64,000 nt of DNA from Variovorax sp. PMC12. GTDB lineage: Bacteria; Pseudomonadota; Gammaproteobacteria; Burkholderiales; Burkholderiaceae_C. The translations under genes were made by a program, and so were the position numbers. The notes beneath the pieces were generated by a model. It made no database searches. It was not told where the DNA came from and worked only from the letters and a program-made list of their open reading frames with translations. The stretch lies in the NCBI RefSeq assembly GCF_003019815.1, contig NZ_CP027773.1, forward strand, positions 124,001-188,000. The letters run 5' to 3'. Below are positions 11,815 to 20,639 of the stretch, one piece after another. Each line of letters starts with the position of its first letter. Position 1 is the first letter of the stretch.

Positions 11815-11828
11815 GAACAGTTCTTATT
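11810..11828 (+). promoter_or_regulatory. Probable Fur box over the fecI-like promoter
   Basis: AATGAGAACAGTTCTTATT is a 19-bp inverted repeat (9-bp arms, one mismatched pair) that fits the Fur pattern AATGAGAAT-N-ATTCTCATT. It overlaps a -10-like TACAAT (11807-11812) and the expected transcription start, the usual place for iron repression. It lies upstream of the ECF sigma/FecR/TonB-receptor cassette and overlaps the LysR stop codon. Palindrome and position are seen; Fur binding is inferred. Confidence 0.7.
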
Positions 11829-11860
11829 TGTATAGAGGGCCTTCGCCCCTTCGAATCCGC

Positions 11861-12382
11861 GTGCCGCCTTCCTCCGCAGCGTCCATTGCCCAGTCCGCCT
11901 CGCACCAGCAGGTCGAGACGCTGTACGCCAACCACCACGGCTGGCTGCAGGGCTGGCTGCGCAAGAAACTGGGCAACGCCTTCGACGCGGCGGACCTGGC
12001 GCAGGACACCTTCCTGCGCGTGATGCGCGCGCCGGGGCTGGACCGCGTCGAAGAGCCGCGCGCCTACCTCACCACCGTCGCGCGCAACCTGCTCATCAAC
12101 CATGTGCGCCGCCGCGCCATCGAGCAGGCTTATCTCGATGCGCTGGCGCTCCTGCCCGAGCCCATGGCGCCCGCGCCCGAAGTGCGGCTCATGGTGCTGG
12201 AGACGCTGGTCGAGATCGACCGGCGCCTGCTTGGCCTGCCCGTGCAGGCCAAGCAGGCCTTCCTGCTGGCGCAGCTCGAGGGCCTGGGCCAGGCGGAGAT
12301 CGCCGCGGAACTTGGCATTTCGGTGTCGACCGTGAAGCGGCACCTGGCGAAGGCGGCGATGCGTTGCTTTTTCTCGGAGTAG
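11861..12382 (+). CDS. ECF sigma factor, FecI type
   Basis: 173 aa. Region 2 is LYANHHGWLQGWLRKKL and AADLAQDTFLRVMRAP; region 4 ends QAEIAAELGISVSTVKRHLA, the DNA-binding helix-turn-helix. It resembles FecI/PvdS iron-starvation sigma factors and should direct transcription of the TonB receptor gene when the receptor binds its siderophore. The GTG start is the best in-frame choice; a TTG at 11828 is also open and neither has a strong Shine-Dalgarno. A FecR-like gene follows within 6 bp and the receptor after that: the classical cell-surface signalling order. Confidence 0.9.
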   Translation: MPPSSAASIAQSASHQQVETLYANHHGWLQGWLRKKLGNAFDAADLAQDTFLRVMRAPGLDRVEEPRAYLTTVARNLLINHVRRRAIEQAYLDALALLPEPMAPAPEVRLMVLETLVEIDRRLLGLPVQAKQAFLLAQLEGLGQAEIAAELGISVSTVKRHLAKAAMRCFFSE

Positions 12383-12387
12383 GCCGG

Positions 12388-13377
12388 GTGGTTTTCTCCG
12401 GAACCGACGGCGCGCCCGTCTCGCAGGCGGTTGCGCAACAGGCCGTGCAATGGTGGGTCGAGCTGCGCGAGAGCGACATCAGCGCCGCGCGGCTGACCCT
12501 GTGGCGGCGCTGGCGCGAGGCCGACGCGGCGCACGAGGCAGCGTGGCAGCGCATCGAGACCGTCGGCGGCCGGTTCGCGGACATTCCCACGCCGCTGGCC
12601 AGGGCCGTGCTGAGCACCCCGCCGGACTCGCTGCGCCGACGCCGCAGCATGCAACTGCTGACCGTGCTCGTGGTTGCCGGCGGCAGCGCGCTGGCCGTGC
12701 GCCAGGCCACGCCGTGGCGTGCATGGACGGCCGACCACGTCTCGGGCGTCGGCGATCGGCAAACGGTGCAACTGCCAGACGGCGGCAGCGTGGTGCTCAA
12801 CACCGACAGCGCCGTCAATGTCCGCTTCGACGCCGATCGCCGCGTGCTGCAGTTGGTGCGCGGAGAAATCCGTGTGCAGACCGCGCAGGACGCGCTGCGC
12901 CGTCCGTTCTTCGTCGAGACCGAGGCGGGCGCCGTGCGCGCCATCGGCACGCGCTTCACGGTGCGTGAACGGGGCAGCGAAGGTGGAGTCGACGTGGGCG
13001 TGCAGCAAGGCGCGGTAGAGCTGCGCCCCGCCGACGCGCCCGCCGCGTCGCGCATCCTCCAGGCCGGCGAGGCCGGGAGTTTCACGCGCACGCGGGCCAT
13101 GTACGCCGGCGCGCTCGACAGCAATGCAGGTGCCTGGGCCGACGACGGCATGCTCGTGGTCTCGCGCATGCGCCTGGACGGCTTCCTGGCCGAAGTCGGC
13201 CGCTACCGGAAAGGGCGGCTGGGGTGCGACCCGGCTGTTGCCGGCCTGCAGGTGTCGGGCGCCTACCCGCTGGACGACACCGACCGCATCCTCGCGGCGC
13301 TGACTTCCTCGCTGCCTGTCGAGGTGCACACGTACACGCGGTACTGGGTCACGGTGCACCCCAGAAAAAATAAATGA
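12388..13377 (+). CDS. FecR-like anti-sigma factor / signal transducer
   Basis: 329 aa. An N-terminal DUF4880 cytoplasmic part binds the sigma factor (QAVQWWVELRESD, LWRRWREADAAHEAAW), one membrane helix follows (~90-110, LLTVLVVAGGSALAV), then the periplasmic FecR domain (~120-230: QLPDGGSVVLNTDS, IGTRFTVRE) and a C-terminal receptor-contact region. It passes the signal from receptor to sigma factor across the inner membrane. The GTG start has GGAG 8 nt upstream, sitting inside the end of the sigma gene; an earlier TTG would overlap it. Confidence 0.93.
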   Translation: MVFSGTDGAPVSQAVAQQAVQWWVELRESDISAARLTLWRRWREADAAHEAAWQRIETVGGRFADIPTPLARAVLSTPPDSLRRRRSMQLLTVLVVAGGSALAVRQATPWRAWTADHVSGVGDRQTVQLPDGGSVVLNTDSAVNVRFDADRRVLQLVRGEIRVQTAQDALRRPFFVETEAGAVRAIGTRFTVRERGSEGGVDVGVQQGAVELRPADAPAASRILQAGEAGSFTRTRAMYAGALDSNAGAWADDGMLVVSRMRLDGFLAEVGRYRKGRLGCDPAVAGLQVSGAYPLDDTDRILAALTSSLPVEVHTYTRYWVTVHPRKNK

Positions 13378-13474
13378 GCTAGTTCGGCGGGGGTGCTTGT
13401 CAACGAAGGAAGGGCGCGGATGCGTCGCCTCTTTTTCTTTTCTCGTCACTCACCTTTCCATCGAAGGCACTTTC

Positions 13475-16027
13475 ATGCTTGAGCATTCCGGCCGGCCGAC
13501 TTTCGCGCCGAACTCCTCCCGTTCGAACTCCCGTGGCAAGGCGCGCCTGCACATGCTGGCCCTGGCCTCGCGGACCTTGTGTTTCGCCGCGGTGGCCGGC
13601 ATGGTCGCGGCAGGCCTTGCGGCGCCTCGCACTTCGCTCGCACAGCAGGCAGGCTCGCGCAGCCAGGACGTGCGTCGCTTCGACATTCCCGCAGGCCCGC
13701 TCGAGGGCGTTCTCAACCGTCTGGGGCGCGACGCCGGCGTGCTCATCACCTTCGGCTCCCAAGTCACCGAGGGGCTGAGCAGCCGTGGCGTGAGCGGCAG
13801 CCACACGGTGGCCGAGGCGCTGTCCCGGGCGCTCGAAGGCACGGGGCTCGGTGCCGTCCCCGCGGCCAGCGGCGGTTATGCGCTGCAGGCCCTGCCGGGA
13901 GGCGCGCCCTCCGCTTCCGCCGAGGGCGCGGCAGCCACCATGGCCACCGTGACCGTCACGGCGGACGCCGTGCGCGATGCAAGAACCGACGGTACCGGAA
14001 GCTACACGGCCGGCCCGTCGTCCATGTCCACCGGCCTCGGCCTCTCCTTGCGCGACACGCCCCAAAGCGTGACCGTTGTGACGCGCCAGCAGATGGACGA
14101 CCAGGGCGTCGTGAGCGTCTCCGACGTGATGAGCCAGAGCCCCGGCATCACCGTGCAGAGCTATGACAGCGACCGCTGGAGCTTCAGCGCCCGCGGCTTC
14201 GCGGTCACCAATTTCCAGTACGACGGCGTCACCAAGGATTACGACGGCGTGTACGACTGGGGCGCCACCAACGGCGACCTGACGATCTACGACCGTGTCG
14301 AGATCCTCAAGGGCGCGACCGGCCTGATGAGCGGCACGGGCGACCCGTCGGCCACCGTCAACTTCATCCGCAAGCGTCCCACCGACCGTTTTGCCGGATC
14401 AGTAGCCGGCACGGTGGGCTCTTGGCACAACGGGCGCGGGGAGGTCGATCTGTCGGGGCCGCTCAACGCGAGCGGCAGCGTGCGCGGCCGCTTCGTCGGC
14501 GCCTACCAGGACCGCGAGTCGTTCCTCGATCGCTATCGCCAGAAGAAAAGCGTGGCGTACGGCGTGATCGAAGCCGATCTTTCGCGCGACACGCTGCTCA
14601 CGCTGGGCGCCGACTATCAGGACACCGACCCCCGCGGCTCGACCTGGACCGGTTTCCCCATCTTCTACAGCGACGGCAGCCGCACCGATTTCAGCCGCTC
14701 GTTCAACCCCGCGACCGACTGGAGCCGGCGCCAGATGCGAACGCGCAACGTGTTCGCCACGCTGGAACAGCGGCTGAACGACGACTGGCGCTTCAAGCTC
14801 AACGTGAGCAATCAGGAAAGCAAGCACCGCTCGTTGCTCGGCTCTGCCAGCGGCGGCAACCCCGATCCGGTGACCGGCGATGGCATGTATCTGTTCTCGG
14901 GCGACTTCCGCGGCGACCGCACGCAGAACACCGTGAGTGCCAGCCTGAACGGCTCCTACAGCCTGCTGGGACGCAAGCACGAGGCGATGTTCGGCGCGTC
15001 CTGGTCGGACAGCAAGACGCACGGGCCATGGTCCGAATCGCTCTATCCCATGCTGACGGGCAGCATCTTCAACTGGAACGGCGCGTTCGAGCAGCCGGCC
15101 TACCCGCCTATTGCCTCGTACTCGGAGCGCCGCCGGCAGAGCGGCGTGTACGGCGCCACCCGGCTGCGGCCGACCGATGCGCTGTCGGTGATCGTGGGGG
15201 CTCGCGTCAGCCGCGTCGTCGGCGGCGACGCCCGGGTCTTCAGCGACGGCGTCACGCCGGCGCTGGCCAGCAACTACCGGGAGAGCGGCGTGGTCACGCC
15301 GTATGCCGGCGTGGTCTACGACCTGAACGACACCTACTCGGTGTACGGCAGCTACACCAGCATCTTCTCGCCGCAGTCGCTGCTGGACGCCAACCGCCAG
15401 TTCCTGCCGGCCGTCGAGGGACGCGGCATCGAGGCGGGCATCAAGGCGGAGTACCTCGAGGGGCGCCTCAATGCAAGCCTGGCCGCGTTCCAGATCCGGC
15501 AGGACAACGTGGCGGAATACGTCGATTTCGTCGACGGCGCTTCGGTGTACCGCGCCGTGAAGGGCGTGACCAACAAGGGCATCGAGGCTGAGTTGTCGGG
15601 GCAGATCGCCACCGGCTGGAACCTGCAGGCGGGCTATGCCTACAACCATGTGCGTGACGCCAAGGGCCAGCGTGTCTACGGCGCGACGCTGATGGCCAGC
15701 CAGCCCGAACATGTGGTGCGGCTGTCGACCAGCTATAGGCTGCCCGGCGAATGGAACGCGCTCACGGTCGGTGGCGGCGTCAGCTGGCAGAGCGCCTTCT
15801 ATGGCAAGGTGTGGAACCCGGCGGCGCAGGAGTACGCCGAGATCCGGCAGAAGGGCTATGCGCTGGTGAGCCTGATGGCGCGCTACCAGGTGAACAAGGC
15901 GCTGTCCGCCACGCTCAACATCCACAACCTGCTCGACAAGAAGTACTACGCGGGCATGGGCCTGTTCGAGACGGGCTTCTACGGCGAACCGCGCAACGTG
16001 ACGTTGACGCTTCGCTACCAGTTCTGA
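13475..16027 (+). CDS. TonB-dependent siderophore receptor with signalling domain
   Basis: 850 aa outer-membrane receptor. Signal peptide to ~50 (long, ending TSLAQQ), STN/secretin N-terminal signalling domain (~65-130: RRFDIPAGPLEGVLNRLGR, VAEALSRALEGTGLG), TonB box near MATVTVTADA, plug domain (~190-300: LRDTPQSVTVVTRQQMDD, VEILKGATGLMSGTGDPS) and a 22-strand barrel to the terminal aromatic residue (LRYQF). The STN domain and upstream sigma/anti-sigma genes mark a FecA/FpvA-type transducing receptor. No siderophore biosynthesis genes are nearby, so it may take up a foreign siderophore. The start gives MLEHSGRP with GAAGG upstream. Confidence 0.94.
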   Translation: MLEHSGRPTFAPNSSRSNSRGKARLHMLALASRTLCFAAVAGMVAAGLAAPRTSLAQQAGSRSQDVRRFDIPAGPLEGVLNRLGRDAGVLITFGSQVTEGLSSRGVSGSHTVAEALSRALEGTGLGAVPAASGGYALQALPGGAPSASAEGAAATMATVTVTADAVRDARTDGTGSYTAGPSSMSTGLGLSLRDTPQSVTVVTRQQMDDQGVVSVSDVMSQSPGITVQSYDSDRWSFSARGFAVTNFQYDGVTKDYDGVYDWGATNGDLTIYDRVEILKGATGLMSGTGDPSATVNFIRKRPTDRFAGSVAGTVGSWHNGRGEVDLSGPLNASGSVRGRFVGAYQDRESFLDRYRQKKSVAYGVIEADLSRDTLLTLGADYQDTDPRGSTWTGFPIFYSDGSRTDFSRSFNPATDWSRRQMRTRNVFATLEQRLNDDWRFKLNVSNQESKHRSLLGSASGGNPDPVTGDGMYLFSGDFRGDRTQNTVSASLNGSYSLLGRKHEAMFGASWSDSKTHGPWSESLYPMLTGSIFNWNGAFEQPAYPPIASYSERRRQSGVYGATRLRPTDALSVIVGARVSRVVGGDARVFSDGVTPALASNYRESGVVTPYAGVVYDLNDTYSVYGSYTSIFSPQSLLDANRQFLPAVEGRGIEAGIKAEYLEGRLNASLAAFQIRQDNVAEYVDFVDGASVYRAVKGVTNKGIEAELSGQIATGWNLQAGYAYNHVRDAKGQRVYGATLMASQPEHVVRLSTSYRLPGEWNALTVGGGVSWQSAFYGKVWNPAAQEYAEIRQKGYALVSLMARYQVNKALSATLNIHNLLDKKYYAGMGLFETGFYGEPRNVTLTLRYQF

Positions 16028-16037
16028 GTCAGGAAGC

Positions 16038-17255
16038 CTAGGAAGCGTCCGGTCGGCGGAACAGCAGCACTGAGTTCGTGCCGCCGAAGGCGAAGGAATT
16101 GCTGATCGCGGCCTCGATCGACGGTGCCGCCGTGTCGCCCGGCTGCACCAGGTTCAGGCTGCATGCCGGGTCGATTTCCGCGCAGTGCGCATTGGGCGGC
16201 AGCTGCCGCTCGTGCACAGCGAGCACGGTGATGAGCGCTTCGAGCGCGCCCGCCGCGCCCAGCAGGTGGCCGTGCAGCGCCTTGGTCGAACTCACGCGCA
16301 GCGCGCCGAGGTCGTCGCCCCACACGTCGGCCAGTGCATTGCGCTCGACCACGTCGCCGATGCGCGTGGCCGTGCCGTGCGCATTGCAGTAGCCCACGTC
16401 GCGCGGCTGCAGGCCGGCTTGCCGCAGCGCGGCGCGCAGTGCGCGGGCCTGGCCGGGGGCGTCGGGCTTGGTGAGGTGGGTGGCGTCGCTGCTCAGGCCC
16501 CAGCCGGCCAGCGTGGCATAGCTGCGGGCGCCACGGGCGCGGGCGCGCTCGGCGGATTCCAAAATCAGGAAGGCCGCGCCTTCACCCAGCACGAAGCCGC
16601 TGCGGTCGGCCGCGAAGGGCCGCACCGCGCCGGCCGCTTCGCCGGGCTGGAAGGTGGCGAGCGTCTGCATCGCCTGCCAGGCCAGGACCACGCCCGGCAC
16701 GATCAGCGCCTCGCTGCCGCCGGCAATGGCGATGTCGACCTCGCCGCGTTGCACCGCCTTGGCAGCCTCGGCAATGGCCGCCGACGACGAGGCGCAGGCG
16801 ACCGAATAAGTGAGCACCGGGCCCTGAACGCCCTGGCGCATGGCCACGTGGGCGGCGGGTGCGTTGGGCATGAAGGCAGGAATGGTGAGCGGTGACACGC
16901 GGCCATTGCCGCGATAGGCGGCTTCCAGCGCCGCGGCGCCGCCCATGCCGCAACCGGCGAAGACGCCGATGCGTTCGGGGTCGGCATCGCCCGCCGCGAT
17001 GCCCGCGTCGCGCATCGCCATGTCGGCCGCTGCCACGGCCAGCTGGCTCACGCGGTCGACGCCCGCGAGTTGCAGCTTGGTGAACCAGCGCGTCTCGTCG
17101 AATGCGACGGTGGCCGCGGCGGCCGGCTTGGGGAGTTCGGGGTAAACGGGCTGGATGGCCGAATGGCCTTGCAGCAAGGCCTGGAACAGTACGCCGGGCG
17201 AGTCGCCGTGCGGCGCCACGACGCCCAGTCCGGTGACGGCGACCTCGTGGTTCAC
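16038..17255 (-). CDS. Beta-ketoacyl-ACP synthase (FabF-like ketosynthase)
   Basis: 405 aa. A condensing enzyme with the Cys-His-His triad: Cys in YSVACASSSAAIAEAA, His in CNAHGTATRIGDVVERN and His in STKALHGHLLGAAGALEAL. The N-terminus EVAVTGLGVVAPHGDSPGVL and the fold are FabF-type. The GTG start overlaps the acyl carrier protein stop by 4 bp (GTGA), so the two are translationally coupled. It sits outside any fab cluster, so a dedicated lipid or secondary product role is more likely than bulk fatty-acid synthesis. Substrate unknown. Confidence 0.9.
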   Translation of the reverse strand: MNHEVAVTGLGVVAPHGDSPGVLFQALLQGHSAIQPVYPELPKPAAAATVAFDETRWFTKLQLAGVDRVSQLAVAAADMAMRDAGIAAGDADPERIGVFAGCGMGGAAALEAAYRGNGRVSPLTIPAFMPNAPAAHVAMRQGVQGPVLTYSVACASSSAAIAEAAKAVQRGEVDIAIAGGSEALIVPGVVLAWQAMQTLATFQPGEAAGAVRPFAADRSGFVLGEGAAFLILESAERARARGARSYATLAGWGLSSDATHLTKPDAPGQARALRAALRQAGLQPRDVGYCNAHGTATRIGDVVERNALADVWGDDLGALRVSSTKALHGHLLGAAGALEALITVLAVHERQLPPNAHCAEIDPACSLNLVQPGDTAAPSIEAAISNSFAFGGTNSVLLFRRPDAS

Positions 17256-17494
17256 GCTGCCTTTGCCGCGCGGACCTTGTCGACCAGCGCCGCGAGTTCG
17301 GCCAGGGTGTCGATGTTCGCGTCCTCGTCGGGCATGGTGATGCCGAAGTGGTCTTCGATGGCGAACAGGAATTCGGCGAGTGCCAGCGAATCGAGTCCGC
17401 CGGTTTCCCGCATCGAGGCGTGTGGGTCGAGCTTCGACGGCTCGATGCCGTACTTCTCGTGGATCAGGTCCTGCAATTCCTTCAGCGAACTCAT
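17252..17494 (-). CDS. Acyl carrier protein
   Basis: 80 aa. A four-helix carrier protein with the phosphopantetheine attachment Ser in ETGGLDSLALAEFLFAIED, the DSL motif in the usual place (~residue 37). It shuttles acyl groups for the ketosynthase encoded immediately downstream, with overlapping stop and start codons. The start gives MSSLKELQDLIHEKYGI, a standard ACP N-terminus; an earlier in-frame ATG would add 19 non-homologous residues. It is clearly not the housekeeping AcpP (different sequence around DSL). Confidence 0.9.
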   Translation of the reverse strand: MSSLKELQDLIHEKYGIEPSKLDPHASMRETGGLDSLALAEFLFAIEDHFGITMPDEDANIDTLAELAALVDKVRAAKAA

Positions 17495-17590
17495 CGTGCG
17501 ATGCCTGTCGTCATGTGCTGCCGCTGATCGATTGCCACCCCTGCAGGGCATGCCATTGGATCGATCCCTTCCTCATTCCGGCTGTTGTGG

Positions 17591-18325
17591 TCAATGATGG
17601 CCAATGATATCCGCTCCCGCGTGAGGGGCATCCCCTCGCAAACGCTTCCCCGGGCGCCAGTACAGCGAGGGCAGGGCGAACACCACGCCCAGCAGGGCAC
17701 CCGCCGCCGCGTCGAGCACCACGTGCTGCTTGACGGCCAGCGTCGAGTAGGCGATGGCGGCGAACCACGCCCAGTTCAGCACGCGCCACGGCGCCGGCGT
17801 GCGGGTTTCGCGCAGCACGTGCTCGATGCGGATGGCGGTGAAGATGGCCACCGCCACGTGCATGGAGGGACAGGCGTTGCCCGCTGCATCCACGCCCTGC
17901 AGCATCGCAAAGCCGGGAAAGCCGGACACGTCGATGGAGAGCGGCGGAATCTGCGTCGGCCACAAATAGAAGAGCCCCAGCCCGGTGATGCACAGCCCGC
18001 CGATCCATAGCCCGTAGACCACCAGCTCGCGGAAGGTGAGCTGCAGCCCCGGTGCGATGCCGACGTAGAACCAGAGCGACAGGTAGGCGCCCAATGCATA
18101 GGGCTGGAACGGAATGAGGTGGTCCAGCGGCGTCAGCGGCATCAGCGTGATCGGGAACGACGGATTGCGCAGCAGGTGGAAGTAGCCGATGAAGAACAGC
18201 CACGTGAAGACCGTGGTGCCGACCGCCTTCAGCAGGAAATGGCGGCGCATGCGCAGCCAGATGTCGGCGGTCCATGTGGGCGCCGGGGCTTCGGGCGCCA
18301 GCTGCAGGGGGATCGGTGAGTGCAT
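17591..18325 (-). CDS. PAP2-family membrane phosphatase
   Basis: 244 aa, with about six membrane helices. The phosphatase motifs are NACPSMHVAVAIF (Ser-x-x-His) and KQHVVLDAAAGALLG (His nucleophile with Asp), the pattern of the inositol-phosphotransferase-like PAP2_3 subgroup. The first Arg/Lys motif is less clear. It probably hydrolyses or transfers a lipid phosphate in the inner membrane. It precedes the ACP and ketosynthase on the same strand with a 96-bp gap, hinting at a shared lipid-related role. The start chosen gives MHSPIPLQ; an earlier ATG 51 codons upstream reads into non-coding Arg/Ala-rich sequence. Confidence 0.85.
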   Translation of the reverse strand: MHSPIPLQLAPEAPAPTWTADIWLRMRRHFLLKAVGTTVFTWLFFIGYFHLLRNPSFPITLMPLTPLDHLIPFQPYALGAYLSLWFYVGIAPGLQLTFRELVVYGLWIGGLCITGLGLFYLWPTQIPPLSIDVSGFPGFAMLQGVDAAGNACPSMHVAVAIFTAIRIEHVLRETRTPAPWRVLNWAWFAAIAYSTLAVKQHVVLDAAAGALLGVVFALPSLYWRPGKRLRGDAPHAGADIIGHH

Positions 18326-18383
18326 GGTGTCGGTCGCCGATCTTGCCAGAGCGGCATGACCCGCCGCGCGATGCCCCACGGGT

Positions 18384-19256
18384 TCAGCTTGCCGCGGCGC
18401 GCTTGCGGTGCTGGAACGAGGTCGGCGAGCGGCCGGTCGCCGCCTTGAACATGGCGCAGAAGGCGCTGTCGGTGGCATAGCCGCTGGCCGCCGCCACCTG
18501 GCTCACGGCCATGCCGCGCGCCAGCAGCGGCAGCGCATGGGCCATCACGGCCTGCTGGCGCCATTGCTGCCAGCTCATGCCGAGCTGGTCGCGAAACAGC
18601 CGCGCCACCGTGCGCTCGCTGGCGCCGATGGTGGCGGCGCGCTCGGCCAGCGTGGCGCGGTCGGCCGGGTTGCGCAGCAGCGCCTCGCAGAGCTGGCGCA
18701 GGCGCTTGTCGGCGGGCAGCGGCACGTCGATGCGGATCTGCGTGGCGCGCTCGACCTCGTCCACCAGCAACGGCGCGATCATGCGTTCGCGCTGCGGCGC
18801 GTGCGGGTCGGCCGGCGGCAGGCCATCGGGCGTGGTGTCGAGCGCCAGCATCAGTGCGCGCAGCAGCGGGCTGATCTCCAGCACCTCGCATTTCTCCCAG
18901 GTGGGAGCGATCCAGGCGTGCAGGTAGACGGTGCGCAGCTCCGCGTCTTCGATCAGCGTGATGCTGTGCGGCATGTTGGCCGGCACCCAGAGCGCGCGGG
19001 AGGGCGGCACGATGTAGCTGCCGTCCTGCGTGCTGAGCCGGATCACGCCGCGGGTCGAGAAGGTGAGCTGCGGCCACGGGTGCTCGTGCAGCTCGACCAG
19101 GGTGTCGGCGCTCAGGAAATGTTCCTTGGCGCGCAGCGGGCGCACCGCGTCGGGGGCGTAGAGGTGTGGCGTGAGCGGCCCGACGCTGTTGGCCGGCGCG
19201 GTCGCGGGAGAAGTCGCGACGGAAGAAGAGGCAGCGGTGGAGGCGGCGCTTGGCAT
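18384..19256 (-). CDS. AraC-family transcriptional regulator
   Basis: 290 aa. A cupin-like sensor domain (~45-150: LVELHEHPWPQLTFSTRGV, SRALWVPANMPHSITL) is followed by two helix-turn-helices (~195-285: LAERAATIGASERTVARLF, QVAAASGYATDSAFCAMF). It resembles the NimR/YdeC-like subgroup. It is divergent from the MFS transporter at 19346, and a 15-bp palindrome lies between them, so the transporter is its probable target. The start gives MPSAASTAA; a further in-frame ATG lies 34 codons upstream but crosses the palindrome. Confidence 0.9.
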   Translation of the reverse strand: MPSAASTAASSSVATSPATAPANSVGPLTPHLYAPDAVRPLRAKEHFLSADTLVELHEHPWPQLTFSTRGVIRLSTQDGSYIVPPSRALWVPANMPHSITLIEDAELRTVYLHAWIAPTWEKCEVLEISPLLRALMLALDTTPDGLPPADPHAPQRERMIAPLLVDEVERATQIRIDVPLPADKRLRQLCEALLRNPADRATLAERAATIGASERTVARLFRDQLGMSWQQWRQQAVMAHALPLLARGMAVSQVAAASGYATDSAFCAMFKAATGRSPTSFQHRKRAAAS

Positions 19257-19261
19257 GGTTT

Positions 19262-19276
19262 CGACAAATGTTGTCG
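19262..19276. promoter_or_regulatory. Candidate operator between araC-type gene and MFS gene
   Basis: CGACAA-ATG-TTGTCG is a perfect 6-bp-arm inverted repeat in the 89-bp divergent interval. It sits 5 bp upstream of the AraC-type start, a position suited to autoregulation and control of the divergent transporter. Only the symmetry and position are seen; the binding protein is inferred. Confidence 0.45.
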
Positions 19277-19345
19277 CTGTATCGCCATTCTGCCGCGTCC
19301 CCGCCGCATAGGATCGAAGCCCGCCCCGGTTTTTTGTAGCAATCC

Positions 19346-20596
19346 ATGTCCTCCTCATCCTCCGCCGCCGTTCCGGCCACCACCTTGCGCACCGACGCCA
19401 AGCTGATCGGGCTGGTCGGCCTGGCCCATGCGGTCAGCCACTTCAGCCAGCTCATCCTGGCGCCGTTGTTTCCCTGGCTGAAGGACGCGTTCAACGTGAG
19501 CTATGTGGAGCTGGGAGCGGTGCTCACGGTGTTCTTCGTGGTCTCGTGCATCGTGCAGGCGGCCTCGGGCTTCATCGTCGACAAGCTGGGCCCGCGGCCG
19601 GTGCTGTTCGTGGGGCTGGGCGCGCTGGGGCTTGCGGCTTTCGGCTACGCAGCGGCGCAGAGCTACTGGATGCTGCTGGCGTGCGCGGTGGTCGGCGGCA
19701 TCGGCAACGGCGTGTTCCACCCGGTCGACTACACGCTGTTCAACCGCAAGGTCGCGCCCACGCGGCTGGGCCATGCCTACAGCGTGCACGGCATCACCGG
19801 CAGCCTGGGCTGGGCGCTGGCGCCGGCCTTCGTGGTGCCGATTGCCATTGCCTATTCGTGGCGCGTGGCGCTGGCGTCCGCGGGCGCCGTGGCCATCGTG
19901 GTGCTTCTGGTGCTTTGGGTCTACCGCAGCGCGCTGTCGCTCGACGCGGCGGCCGTGCACAAGGCCACCGGGCAGGGCGAGCCCGCGCCCGCCGGCGGCG
20001 AGTTCGACTTCCTGCGCATTCCCGCGGTGTGGATGTGCTTCGGTTTCTTCTTTTTCTACGCCGCCGTGATCAGCGTGGTGCAGACCTTTGCACCGGTGGC
20101 GGCGGGCCACCTGCATGCGGTGCCGGTGGCGCTGGTGGCGGTGTGCCTCACCGTCTACATGGTGGCCAGCGCGGCCGGCATGGTGGTGGGCGGCTTTCTC
20201 GCGTCCGATCCGTCGCGCTGCGAGCGCATCGTGGGCGCTGGCTTCGGCGTGGCCGCCATGCTGGCCTTGGTGCTGGCCTTCGCGGACTTCCCGCCGATCG
20301 TGGTGCCGGTGCTCTTCGGCATGATGGGTTTCGTCTCCGGGGTGGCTGGCCCTTCGCGCGACCTGCTGGTGAAGAAGTCGACCCCGCCCAACGCCACCGG
20401 CCGCGTCTACGGCGTGGTGTACGCGGGCCTGGACATCGGTCAGGCCGTGGCGCCGCTGGTGTTCGGCCGCCTGATGGACCACGGGCAGTACACGAGCGTC
20501 ATCGTCGGCCTGGCGGTGGTGCAGGGCGTGCTGATCGCCAGCGCCTTCAATGTGCGCCGGGTGCGCCGCACGGCGCTGGTGCCGGCCTCCGCCTGA
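19346..20596 (+). CDS. MFS transporter
   Basis: 416 aa with 12 predicted membrane helices. The MFS signature between helices 2 and 3 is GFIVDKLGPRPVLFVGLGAL; NGVFHPVDYTLFN and FGMMGFVSGVAGPSRDLLVKK are seen in the N- and C-halves. The HPVDYTLF region is typical of the fosmidomycin-resistance/CynX-like relatives. Start at the ATG giving MSSSSSAAVPA. The divergent AraC-type regulator suggests ligand-induced export or uptake. Substrate not evident. Confidence 0.9.
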   Translation: MSSSSSAAVPATTLRTDAKLIGLVGLAHAVSHFSQLILAPLFPWLKDAFNVSYVELGAVLTVFFVVSCIVQAASGFIVDKLGPRPVLFVGLGALGLAAFGYAAAQSYWMLLACAVVGGIGNGVFHPVDYTLFNRKVAPTRLGHAYSVHGITGSLGWALAPAFVVPIAIAYSWRVALASAGAVAIVVLLVLWVYRSALSLDAAAVHKATGQGEPAPAGGEFDFLRIPAVWMCFGFFFFYAAVISVVQTFAPVAAGHLHAVPVALVAVCLTVYMVASAAGMVVGGFLASDPSRCERIVGAGFGVAAMLALVLAFADFPPIVVPVLFGMMGFVSGVAGPSRDLLVKKSTPPNATGRVYGVVYAGLDIGQAVAPLVFGRLMDHGQYTSVIVGLAVVQGVLIASAFNVRRVRRTALVPASA

Positions 20597-20618
20597 GCCC
20601 CTGCCGGGTCGTTGAACA

Positions 20619-20639
20619 GCGGCCGATATCATCGGCCGC
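20619..20639. promoter_or_regulatory. Perfect inverted repeat abutting the tauE-like start codon
   Basis: GCGGCCGAT (20619-20627), ATC, ATCGGCCGC (20631-20639) directly precedes the ATG at 20640. No Shine-Dalgarno is present. A -10-like TATCAT (20627-20632) lies at its centre. It could be a repressor site on the promoter or an RNA hairpin occluding the start. No T-run follows, so it is not a standard terminator. Confidence 0.5.
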
